Assembly (NCBI GenBank): GCA_032118015.1
Contig: JAULYE010000132.1
Location: 1 to 13,222, forward strand
DNA: 13,222 bases
Source of the DNA: Casp-actino8 sp032118015
GTDB lineage: Bacteria > Actinomycetota > Acidimicrobiia > Acidimicrobiales > Ilumatobacteraceae
Direction: 5' to 3'
The position numbers and the translations under genes are program-made. Each line of letters begins with the position of its first letter. Position 1 is the stretch's first letter. The notes under the pieces were generated by a model, which was given only the letters and a program-made list of their open reading frames with translations, had not been told where the DNA came from and searched no databases. Positions 7,718 through 13,222 of the stretch are shown here, in pieces.

Positions 7718-8830
7718 CTGCACCTCATCTGAGTCATAGCAGTCCCAACGTGATGTGATCACATAATCGATCTCGCCATCGGCGTCGAAGCATTCAATGT
7801 AGTCATCGGACCATTCCTCGCGAGTCGTTTCGCCATCGACGAAGATGTCCGTACACGCCTTGTTTGCAGTCGAGCGACATCGGTCGAACGGTGCTTCTTC
7901 GATCGTCGACCAGGTGTTGCCGACGTATCCCCATCCGTAGTCATTGGACACCAATGTGCGACCATCCTTGCAGTCCCATGTGATGGGAAAGACGTATGTC
8001 TCCACACCATTGTCCAGACACAGGATCGCGTCCTCAATGGTGGGTGTTCCTGCTGTGTAGATGTCGTCGCAGTCTTCGAGGTCATCGACCGGGATCCCTT
8101 GCAACGAGTCCGTCAGTGCCGAGGACAGACCTGACTGTTCGTTGCGGTCCAGCAGTCCGTATACGGTTCCAGCTGCAGCGATGACGAGTCCGATTACTGC
8201 GAGCACAGAACTCATCATCCGAATGCGACGAGGTCTCGTGCCGAACCATAGAACGAGAGACAAAGTGATGACGAGCAGTGCGCTGATGGCCCACAAGCTG
8301 GGGGACAGAGCAAAGGGCAGTGCAGACACGGCGAGAGATCCAGCGAGCAGATCCGCGGGTAACAGTGGCGTGCTGGGAGCACCCTTGCGCATCTTGAGAT
8401 GGTTGCGGAGTCGCACGATGGCGAGGAAGAGAGCGATTGGAGCAGCGACAGCGCCGGCGATGAGCCCGAATTGGGGGGAGACCTGCAGATCGAACAGTGC
8501 ATCTGCAGAATCACCTGCTGCGTGAGACGCATCGGCCAGGTTGTAGACGAACACCAGCGAGGTCACGGCAGCACTGATGATGGCGCCGCTGTGACATGCG
8601 AGTGTGCGAGTGTGCGCCCGTTCACTTGCCAAAACGAGGCAGAAACCGATGGCAGACGTGACCAGGGTGATCACACCATCCCCATCGGTGCCGTTGACCG
8701 AGATGAACACGACGCGAACCCAGGGCATGAACGACGCGACGAATGAACATGCCAAACCGATGAGTGCAAGGCGGGTGGTGAGCGTCAGTCGCGGCCGGGG
8801 TACTGGCGGCGGCAGGGTGTCTTCGACCAC
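7646..8830 (-). CDS. Polytopic membrane protein with duplicated four-cysteine C-terminal repeat
   Basis: Unrecognised family, 394 residues. The N-terminus is proline-rich (LPPPVPRPR, 6-14). About six or seven hydrophobic segments lie between 20 and 225. A hydrophilic C-terminal part (about 226-394) consists of two repeats of about 67 residues. Repeat 1 has Cys254, 271, 287 and 318; repeat 2 has Cys326, 347, 364 and 394. Both share the pattern C-x-D-I, C-[LF]-D, Y-V, W-D-C, S-N-x-Y-G-W-G-Y-[VI]-G-x-x-W, and E-E-x-P-F. Paired cysteines suggest a disulfide-bonded domain outside the cytoplasm. The start is GTG at 8830; an in-frame TGA five codons upstream blocks extension. No -10 hexamer or strong ribosome binding site is evident. 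The gene ends 72 bp inside the convergent lipoprotein gene. A surface-binding or sensing role is possible but unproven. Confidence 0.8.
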   Translation of the reverse strand: MVEDTLPPPVPRPRLTLTTRLALIGLACSFVASFMPWVRVVFISVNGTDGDGVITLVTSAIGFCLVLASERAHTRTLACHSGAIISAAVTSLVFVYNLADASHAAGDSADALFDLQVSPQFGLIAGAVAAPIALFLAIVRLRNHLKMRKGAPSTPLLPADLLAGSLAVSALPFALSPSLWAISALLVITLSLVLWFGTRPRRIRMMSSVLAVIGLVIAAAGTVYGLLDRNEQSGLSSALTDSLQGIPVDDLEDCDDIYTAGTPTIEDAILCLDNGVETYVFPITWDCKDGRTLVSNDYGWGYVGNTWSTIEEAPFDRCRSTANKACTDIFVDGETTREEWSDDYIECFDADGEIDYVITSRWDCYDSDEVQLSNRYGWGYIGKKWITGEEGPFC

Positions 8831-8867
8831 CGAACCAGTCTGTCAGGGGAGGAGGCGGCCCGCTCGC

Positions 8868-8873
8868 TACAGT
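8868..8873 (+). promoter_or_regulatory. Candidate -10 box of the DUF3293 gene
   Basis: TACAGT fits TANNNT and ends 8 nt before the GTG at 8882, again consistent with a leaderless transcript. No -35 match is evident. The 51-bp gap to the divergent membrane protein gene has no other clear signal. Confidence 0.35.
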
Positions 8874-8881
8874 CGCTGATC

Positions 8882-9370
8882 GTGTCCGATGGCGTCATCC
8901 ACAACTTCGACGAGAGCCAGTTCGCTGACACGGTCCTACATCTCATGTATGACGGAGCGTGGATCGAGATCGTTCCGGATGCGAACGCACCGTTGGATCA
9001 ACTGAATGATCCGGGAATCTCGACGACGATTCATGTCATCAGCGGCTGCAATCCGGGGTACCGCGAGACTGACGAGGCAAACGCCCTCCGACACATACAT
9101 ATGGAGCAGTGTCTGCGAGAAGTGGGCGCCGACCCGCAATCGGCAATCGGCATGTCGCCAGATGGGTCCTGGGTGGAGCCGTCGTGGGCTGTCACGGGGC
9201 TGACTCGCGATCAGGCCTGTGCTGTGGGGCGGGAATTCGGCCAAGTGGCGGTGTTCGAGATCGACGCCCGTCGGATCCACGTCGTGCGGTGTATTGATTC
9301 CACCGCCGCATCCTCGAAGCCGTATCGGACTGGTTGTAGATCCAACCCTGAACGGGGCCCCGAGTCGTAG
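8882..9370 (+). CDS. DUF3293 domain protein
   Basis: Soluble protein of 162 residues of unknown function. Most of its length matches what I know of DUF3293: an N-terminal half leading to a strand and ISGCNPGY (53-60, family pattern T.xNP), a helix with EANALRHIHMEQCL, then SPDGSWVEPSWAVTGL (family W.EPS) and the REFGQVAVFE strand typical of its C-terminal half. The last 25 or so residues (STAASSKPYR onward) extend past the domain and look disordered. The start is GTG at 8882, supported by a correctly spaced -10 hexamer; the next ATG would cut into the domain. It diverges from the membrane protein gene. No enzymatic motif is evident. Confidence 0.75.
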   Translation: MSDGVIHNFDESQFADTVLHLMYDGAWIEIVPDANAPLDQLNDPGISTTIHVISGCNPGYRETDEANALRHIHMEQCLREVGADPQSAIGMSPDGSWVEPSWAVTGLTRDQACAVGREFGQVAVFEIDARRIHVVRCIDSTAASSKPYRTGCRSNPERGPES

Positions 9371-9500
9371 ATCGCACCCCGGAGCATGAAAATTCGCACC
9401 AATAAGCACTCTTATAGTTAAACTCTTTAACTACATTGTTTAACTAATAGTTGAGGATCTCGGGTTCGGGAACTCACCGCGATCGAGAAGAGGGCAAGTC
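9371..9500. other. AT-rich intergenic regulatory region
   Basis: These 130 bp separate the DUF3293 gene from the secreted-protein gene. The middle (about 9390-9455) is much richer in A+T than its surroundings and holds a half-site array and a possible -10. The right end holds AAGAGGG (9488-9494), a good ribosome binding site 6 nt before the ATG at 9501. Confidence 0.6.
9413..9455 (+). promoter_or_regulatory. Operator-like array of TAGTTAAA half-sites overlapping a -10 box
   Basis: Four copies of one octamer are packed in 41 bp: TAGTTAAA (9415-9422), TTTAACTA (9426-9433), TTTAACTA (9439-9446) and the degenerate TAGTTGAG (9448-9455). The first two form a perfect inverted repeat with 8-bp arms and a CTC spacer; the last two form a shorter one with a single-base spacer. 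TATAGT (9413-9418), a good -10, overlaps the first copy. The layout suggests a dimeric regulator covering the promoter of the downstream gene. The regulator is not identifiable here. Confidence 0.5.
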
Positions 9501-9533
9501 ATGGTCCGTAAGAGTGTGTTCCGAAAAGACTGA
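9501..9533 (+). other. 10-codon ORF: detached signal-peptide n-region of the downstream gene
   Basis: ATG at 9501 has the best ribosome binding site nearby (AAGAGGG, 6-nt spacing). It encodes MVRKSVFRKD and then TGA, in the same frame as and directly abutting the GTG at 9534. The basic decapeptide followed by the hydrophobic VLLSLAVVGATL reads as one normal signal peptide split by a stop codon. It may be a nonsense mutation, a sequencing error, or a leader coupled to reinitiation. Confidence 0.6.
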
Positions 9534-10592
9534 GTGTTGCTTTCGTTGGCCGTTGTCGGCGCGACGCTGACCGGAGGAATCGTCAGCTATTCGATTGCAG
9601 TCGCCTCGCCGGCAGCGCCCACCGTGCGCTCTGAGATGGCCCCAGAAGGTCGACCACTCGACTGCAATTTCCCGACTCCTGATTTGGACTGGTACCGCCA
9701 GCAAGGGGATCGCATGTTGTCGAACGAGATGTTGCCGAACACAGTTTCGTTCCAGAGCGCCTCGAGTGGTTTGCGTCCGGCCGGAGATCCATGCGAGGAC
9801 GACGGTGACGGTGACGGTGACGGTGGCGGGGACGGTGGCGGATCGTCATGTCTGTCAGATTTCGGCTTCGATCCCACCGACTACTGGGTGGTGCTCGAAG
9901 AACTCACCACGAACGATTACACAGCGGTCGACGTCTTTGCCGCGACCGATGGGTCACTGACAGCATTGTCCGGGACCGATATCGGCATGACGACTGGCTG
10001 CACTGTCTCGTATGAATGGGCCTTCGTCGAAACAGGAGATCCTGTGTCAGCACTGCTCAACTTTTGGGGGGCATCTGGGACAGGCGCCTCATCCCCACTT
10101 CTGGAGATCTCAGGCATGAGCGCCGACGGCATGAACTGGGGTGAGTTGTACGGCTTGTACATCTGCGGTGATCTCCTCGGTCTCAAGGTCAGCGACGGCA
10201 CGGATGACTATTTCATCACCGCTCCGCCCTGTGGGGTCTACAATCTCTCTTCCCTTGCCTACACGGCCGGAGCGGGTTTCAAATTCGAGTACCTTGATCC
10301 GTGGAGTCGTGCCGAGGTCTACGACCAAAATCCGGATGAGCTCGCTACCGGTGGCCCCATCGTCGGTAGTTTCTCGGCTGTGGCCACTGTGAAACTGAAT
10401 TCCCCGTTGACGATCACTTTCTACAAGACGGGCTTTTACACACTGGAAACTGGTCCGGACTGGAACGTCAACTGTGATGAGGTGGCGTTGGAGGAAGTTT
10501 TCAACTCACAATCACAGGCAGCTAATTCGACGTGGACTGAGCTGACTCCCTCAACGGACCGCATCTATTGCGTGACGGAGATTCCTACGTGA
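9534..10592 (+). CDS. Secreted eight-cysteine protein with Asp-Gly linker; start region disrupted
   Basis: Unrecognised exported protein, 352 residues from the GTG at 9534. Residues 1-25 are hydrophobic and end in IAVASPA, a plausible Sec cleavage region, but the usual basic n-region is missing. It is found in frame just upstream, beyond a TGA (see 9501-9533). A short N-terminal segment (to about 88) leads to an Asp/Gly linker (89-105), then a domain of about 245 residues rich in aromatic and acidic residues. Cysteines at 44, 87, 106, 156, 211, 233, 314 and 346 could form four disulfides. The frame is intact after the TGA, so either the gene was recently disrupted or it is still translated by reinitiation. 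The operator array upstream implies regulated expression. A hairpin follows the stop. Function unknown. Confidence 0.7.
   Translation: MLLSLAVVGATLTGGIVSYSIAVASPAAPTVRSEMAPEGRPLDCNFPTPDLDWYRQQGDRMLSNEMLPNTVSFQSASSGLRPAGDPCEDDGDGDGDGGGDGGGSSCLSDFGFDPTDYWVVLEELTTNDYTAVDVFAATDGSLTALSGTDIGMTTGCTVSYEWAFVETGDPVSALLNFWGASGTGASSPLLEISGMSADGMNWGELYGLYICGDLLGLKVSDGTDDYFITAPPCGVYNLSSLAYTAGAGFKFEYLDPWSRAEVYDQNPDELATGGPIVGSFSAVATVKLNSPLTITFYKTGFYTLETGPDWNVNCDEVALEEVFNSQSQAANSTWTELTPSTDRIYCVTEIPT
9801..9842 (+). repeat. GACGGT hexanucleotide repeat encoding the Asp-Gly linker
   Basis: Four perfect GACGGT units (9801-9824) are followed by three related units (GGCGGG, GACGGT, GGCGGA). The period of six keeps the reading frame, so length changes by slippage would only lengthen or shorten the linker. 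It resembles Ca2+-friendly Asp-Gly linkers, but no specific binding motif is claimed. Confidence 0.75.
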
Positions 10593-10600
10593 TGAAGGGC

Positions 10601-10639
10601 GTCGCGCGCCACTGATCGATGTGATGAGTGGTGCGCGAC
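10601..10639 (+). terminator. Strong hairpin after the secreted-protein gene
   Basis: Arms GTCGCGCGCCACT (10601-10613) and AGTGGTGCGCGAC (10627-10639) pair over 13 bp with one G-U wobble around a 13-nt loop. The left arm begins 9 nt after the stop codon. No U-run follows, so intrinsic termination is inferred from position and stem strength. Confidence 0.55.
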
Positions 10640-10643
10640 ACGG

Positions 10644-10655
10644 CAGGAATTCCTG
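10644..10655. repeat. 12-bp perfect palindrome CAGGAATTCCTG
   Basis: The palindrome lies between the terminator-like hairpin and the promoter of the next gene, about 50 bp upstream of its predicted transcription start. It could be an operator or part of the terminator region; no protein can be assigned. Confidence 0.4.
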
Positions 10656-10670
10656 TGTGAAAACCACGGC

Positions 10671-10699
10671 TGAACCCTGCCACACCCCATGCATATGGT
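10671..10699 (+). promoter_or_regulatory. Candidate leaderless promoter of the small unknown gene
   Basis: TATGGT (10694-10699) ends exactly 7 nt before the ATG at 10707, with TGAACC (10671-10676, three of six) at a 17-bp spacing. This favours 10707 over the in-frame ATGs at 10689 and 10695, which overlap the -10 region. Confidence 0.4.
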
Positions 10700-10706
10700 C
10701 GATGGC

Positions 10707-11042
10707 ATGCAACCGCCATCAGACCCCAGAGAACACGACAACATTTCCGCAGTCCCTCAGGGTGATCACATCGGCTTGATGGTCATGTGGCCGGATGGAT
10801 CGATGTCCTGTGGCCGGGATGCAACCGAACTGCTTCGCAGCGAATGTGGTGGTTGGAATCCGAATTCGCTCACGGCACTTCGACGGGTCCTGGCTCAACG
10901 CTCAGGAATTGCACCACCGCGCCGCGGCGAGACGAATCGCAGATTTCTCGAACGACTCGCTGCGGCTGGCACGATCTCGATGTTCGACGTCGATCGGCAC
11001 TTCCCTGAGTTCAACGAACCACCCTTCGACGATGCCGCCTAG
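10707..11042 (+). CDS. Small hypothetical protein
   Basis: Unrecognised soluble protein of 111 residues. The ATG at 10707 is chosen because a TATGGT -10 hexamer lies 7 nt upstream; ATGs at 10689 and 10695 would add six or four residues. Visible features: a strand-like stretch GLMVMWPDGS, a CGRDATELL segment, a central basic region (LRRVLAQRSG, PRRGETNRRF), and an acidic, Pro-rich end. No transmembrane segment, signal peptide or catalytic motif is seen. It converges on the pyrophosphohydrolase gene with 12 bp between stops, so it is not part of that operon. Base composition looks like its neighbours. It is probably real, given frame length and promoter. Confidence 0.55.
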   Translation: MQPPSDPREHDNISAVPQGDHIGLMVMWPDGSMSCGRDATELLRSECGGWNPNSLTALRRVLAQRSGIAPPRRGETNRRFLERLAAAGTISMFDVDRHFPEFNEPPFDDAA

Positions 11043-11054
11043 GGGCAAATGCGC

Positions 11055-11375
11055 TCAAAATCGTGTTTCGTTGATTGCCATCTTGTGACGAACTACAGAA
11101 GGAACATCGATTCCAAGAACGTCCGCCAAACGCAAGAGGTAGATCTGCACATCTGCAATTTCGAGTGAGATCGCCTCGAGCTTTTCGGGAGACAGCGAAC
11201 TGGCAAGCGATTCCTCTGCCGTGAGCCACTGCAATTCGGCTACGAGCTCACCGGCTTCTCCAGCGACGGCCATGGAGAGGTTCTTGGGGGTGTGGAACTG
11301 CTCCCAGTTGCGATTTGCTGCGAAGGCACGAAGTGCAAGTGTGAGTGACTTGAAGTCGGAATGATCAGTCGTCAT
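11055..11375 (-). CDS. MazG-like / dCTPP1-type nucleotide pyrophosphohydrolase
   Basis: Predicted all-alpha NTP pyrophosphatase that hydrolyses a (d)NTP to the monophosphate and pyrophosphate, using Mg2+ held by acidic residues. From the ATG at 11375 it has 106 residues, right for a single-domain member. Metal-ligand pattern: Glu40 and Glu43 (GEAGEL), Glu47, then Glu72 and Asp75 (EIADVQ). The 32-residue spacing between the two pairs equals that I recall for dCTPP1/RS21-C6. The WEQFHTPKNLSMAVAGEAGEL context also matches that branch, which acts on dCTP and modified dCTP. The start overlaps the end of the helicase gene by 11 bp, so translation is probably coupled. A longer in-frame start at 11444 would need an 80-bp overlap and adds residues not expected in the family. 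Exact substrate is unknown. Confidence 0.88.
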   Translation of the reverse strand: MTTDHSDFKSLTLALRAFAANRNWEQFHTPKNLSMAVAGEAGELVAELQWLTAEESLASSLSPEKLEAISLEIADVQIYLLRLADVLGIDVPSVVRHKMAINETRF

Positions 11376-13222
11376 GTTGTGTCTCTGATTGCGGGAGTCG
11401 TGTGCGAAAGTAGTCAGCAGTTGCCGGATCGGTGAACCAGACATAGCAGCCTTTCATGCCGCGGCTCATCAGCGTGCGGTATGTGTTGCGAATGATTTCA
11501 TCGGCTTTCAACTGGGCGATGATCGGGTTCTCTTTGAGTTCCTTCTTGTACCCATGAAGCGACTTGTCGGTCTTGGCCCTGGCTGCTGGGACTGTTTCGA
11601 GTTCGTCGCCATTCACCACCAGATCAGGCCCGACGATTACTCCGACATAATCCAACTCAAGACCCTGACACGTGTGGATGCAGCCGACTTCATCGACTGA
11701 GCCTGGATCGATGATCCACGCCGACCCACCATAACTTTCCAGATTCCATTTCGCGGCAAAGCCGAATTCCGGAAAATCGATATCCGTGAGCTGGTTGTTC
11801 TTCTTGCTGACCCAATCCCAGCAGTATCCGGCGACGACCCGAGACTTGTTGTTGGACTGATTCTTGTCCTTGATGGCGGCGTGAAGTTCCGCTGGGTTGT
11901 CCATGATGCGGAATTCGAATCGATCATGGGAGAAATACGTTGCCTCGTCGGAGTGGACCCCGAGTGTGTCGTCCAACCAGGCCAGAAAGTCATCAGATCC
12001 TGCGCAACGGAACTGACTGTTGAGTTCGGCCTCGTTCACCTCGGCGCCGAGTTCACGGGCTAAGTCCTTGATGGCATCGATCTCTCCGATGTCTTTCCAG
12101 GTGACCTTTTGGGCTTCGTCGATGAAGAAAACAGTTGTCCGCGCCGCGCTGATCAGTTCCCGGATCTGATTCACGCCACCCTTGGCGTATTGCGAGCGGA
12201 GTTTTAGACGGTGGGCCTCATCGACGATCAGAACGTCGTATGTATCCGGGTCGAGATCGACATATGAGGCTGACCCACTGAAGAGATGGCGAATCTCGTA
12301 ACCCGGCAATGCTCCTTTGAGCTTGGCCTCGTAGACCGCACGGGGTGCTTGATTGGGTGTGACGTATCGAGCGTTCATCTGCAGGGCGGACAGCCGTGAC
12401 AAGGCATTGATCGCAATGACTGACTTTCCAGTTCCTGGACCACCCTTGATGATCAGAACCCGCTTGTCATCGACTTGCGACGAGGTTGCGGCATTGACGA
12501 TCGATTCGAGAACCGTTTTTTGCTCATCGATCAGGACGAATTCGTCATATCCATGAAGCATCGATCCAACGGCATCAGCCAGTTGCTTCGATGGGCGAAT
12601 CGGAGATCCGTCGATGCGATACAGGAGATCCGGATCACTGCCGACAGCAATTTTGGAACGAATGAGACTGCGGAGCGCTTCTGATTCTCCTTTGACGAAC
12701 ACTGGAGCCTTGCTCAGATCCTCGTCGTATCTCTCGTCGCACACGACGAGATTTGAGGGACAGTTGTGCAAGTACGCACACGCCGCAACGTGAACGCCAT
12801 GGGAATAGACGTACTCGTTGTACTGCTGGAGATGGCTGGCGTAACTCCATGCTTGATACGACGGATGAGGTGCGGGTCGCTCTCGTCCGCCGATGAAGGT
12901 TGTGACATGCCCAGCGAGCTCGGAGAAATCGATGTCCGTCCATTGCTTCAATTCGACGATGACAACTGAGTCGGCCCCAGAGTGGTCACGCCCTGCAATG
13001 AGAAAATCGATGCGGAACCTTCGTCCGTTGAGACGATATTCCACGGCAACCGCTGCGTCCTGGGGAATCGTCGGATCGTGCATCACATGTGACATGGCAT
13101 TGCCCAGGGAGTTCTTCCACGATTCGTACTCGTTGCGGGAAACATCGATGTGCAAATGACGTTTGACGGCTGCTCGGACGACATCTTCGATCGTCGGCGC
13201 ATCACGGAGGAATTGGTCCTTG
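11365..13222 (-). CDS. DUF2075 / Schlafen-group-3-like helicase with N-terminal PD-(D/E)xK nuclease motif, 5' end beyond window
   Basis: Large protein predicted to bind or unwind nucleic acid with ATP. The frame is open to the right edge. The 22 codons before the TTG at 13155 read as the expected family N-terminus (KDQFLRDAPTIEDVV), so only about ten codons seem missing. Numbered from the first whole visible codon (618 residues): the nuclease-like domain has RIDF (Asp72), VELK (Glu90, Lys92) and HPSYQAWSYA with its conserved Gln; the helicase core has Walker A GGPGTGKS (260-267), Walker B VLIVDEAH (330-337), SQFRC (402-406), TCQGLELD (517-524) and NTYRTLMSRG (579-588). Family: DUF2075, Schlafen group 3-like DNA/RNA helicase. 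The downstream gene overlaps it, so the two are probably co-translated. Nuclease activity is inferred from motif residues only. Confidence 0.9.
   Translation of the reverse strand, partial: KDQFLRDAPTIEDVVRAAVKRHLHIDVSRNEYESWKNSLGNAMSHVMHDPTIPQDAAVAVEYRLNGRRFRIDFLIAGRDHSGADSVVIVELKQWTDIDFSELAGHVTTFIGGRERPAPHPSYQAWSYASHLQQYNEYVYSHGVHVAACAYLHNCPSNLVVCDERYDEDLSKAPVFVKGESEALRSLIRSKIAVGSDPDLLYRIDGSPIRPSKQLADAVGSMLHGYDEFVLIDEQKTVLESIVNAATSSQVDDKRVLIIKGGPGTGKSVIAINALSRLSALQMNARYVTPNQAPRAVYEAKLKGALPGYEIRHLFSGSASYVDLDPDTYDVLIVDEAHRLKLRSQYAKGGVNQIRELISAARTTVFFIDEAQKVTWKDIGEIDAIKDLARELGAEVNEAELNSQFRCAGSDDFLAWLDDTLGVHSDEATYFSHDRFEFRIMDNPAELHAAIKDKNQSNNKSRVVAGYCWDWVSKKNNQLTDIDFPEFGFAAKWNLESYGGSAWIIDPGSVDEVGCIHTCQGLELDYVGVIVGPDLVVNGDELETVPAARAKTDKSLHGYKKELKENPIIAQLKADEIIRNTYRTLMSRGMKGCYVWFTDPATADYFRTRLPQSETQHDD

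Noticed and set aside
9415..9455. Mobile-element end or attachment site
   Set aside because: No transposase, integrase or target-site duplication is nearby; the short alternating half-sites fit an operator better.
9531..9533. TGA read as selenocysteine or tryptophan
   Set aside because: TGA ends other genes here (833, 4722, 5482, 7646, 11055, 11365), and no SECIS-like hairpin or Sec family context is seen.
9801..9842. CRISPR or tandem non-coding repeat
   Set aside because: Six-base units without spacers, in frame inside a coding region, encode an Asp-Gly linker.
11376..11444. Longer start for the MazG-like protein
   Set aside because: It would need an 80-bp overlap with the helicase gene; ATG at 11375 gives the usual 11-bp coupling overlap and family length.

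Overview
The window looks chromosomal and bacterial, at roughly mid-50s percent G+C by eye. The gene repertoire (CopD-type membrane protein, short RDD protein, lipoprotein with GGW motif, GTG/TTG starts) and many candidate leaderless promoters suggest an actinobacterium. An Acidimicrobiia-like lineage is my guess, not a demonstration. I see no rRNA, tRNA, CRISPR array, transposase or integrase.

Layout, left to right. A patatin-like lipase (51-833, +, possibly starting further left) converges on a secreted proteinase K-type protease carrying Ig-like and FN3-like domains (992-2962, -). Upstream of the protease on the same strand is a CopD-like membrane protein whose CopC part is only a stub (3065-4243, -). 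It diverges from a small RDD membrane protein (4303-4722, +). Next comes a KtrB-KtrA potassium uptake pair (6822 down to 4767, -), with overlapping genes and a good ribosome binding site for the TTG start of ktrA. A lipoprotein gene (6941-7717, +) diverges from ktrB. Its 3' end overlaps by 72 bp the end of a polytopic membrane protein with a duplicated cysteine-rich C-terminal domain (7646-8830, -). That gene diverges from a DUF3293 protein (8882-9370, +).

An AT-rich intergenic region with four TAGTTAAA-type half-sites precedes a secreted eight-cysteine protein (9534-10592, +). Its signal peptide is interrupted by an in-frame TGA. A hairpin, a 12-bp palindrome and a small unknown gene (10707-11042, +) follow.

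At the right edge is a translationally overlapping pair on the minus strand. One gene encodes a DUF2075/Schlafen-group-3-like helicase with an N-terminal PD-(D/E)xK-like nuclease motif, running off the window. The other encodes a dCTPP1/MazG-like nucleotide pyrophosphohydrolase. This is the best candidate for an undescribed system: nucleic-acid processing coupled to dNTP hydrolysis, as might be expected of phage defence or DNA-damage handling. That role is inference from domain content and gene overlap only.

Across the window, six genes that begin transcription units carry a TANNNT hexamer exactly 7 or 8 nt upstream of the start codon and no Shine-Dalgarno. This points to widespread leaderless transcription and helped choose several starts.
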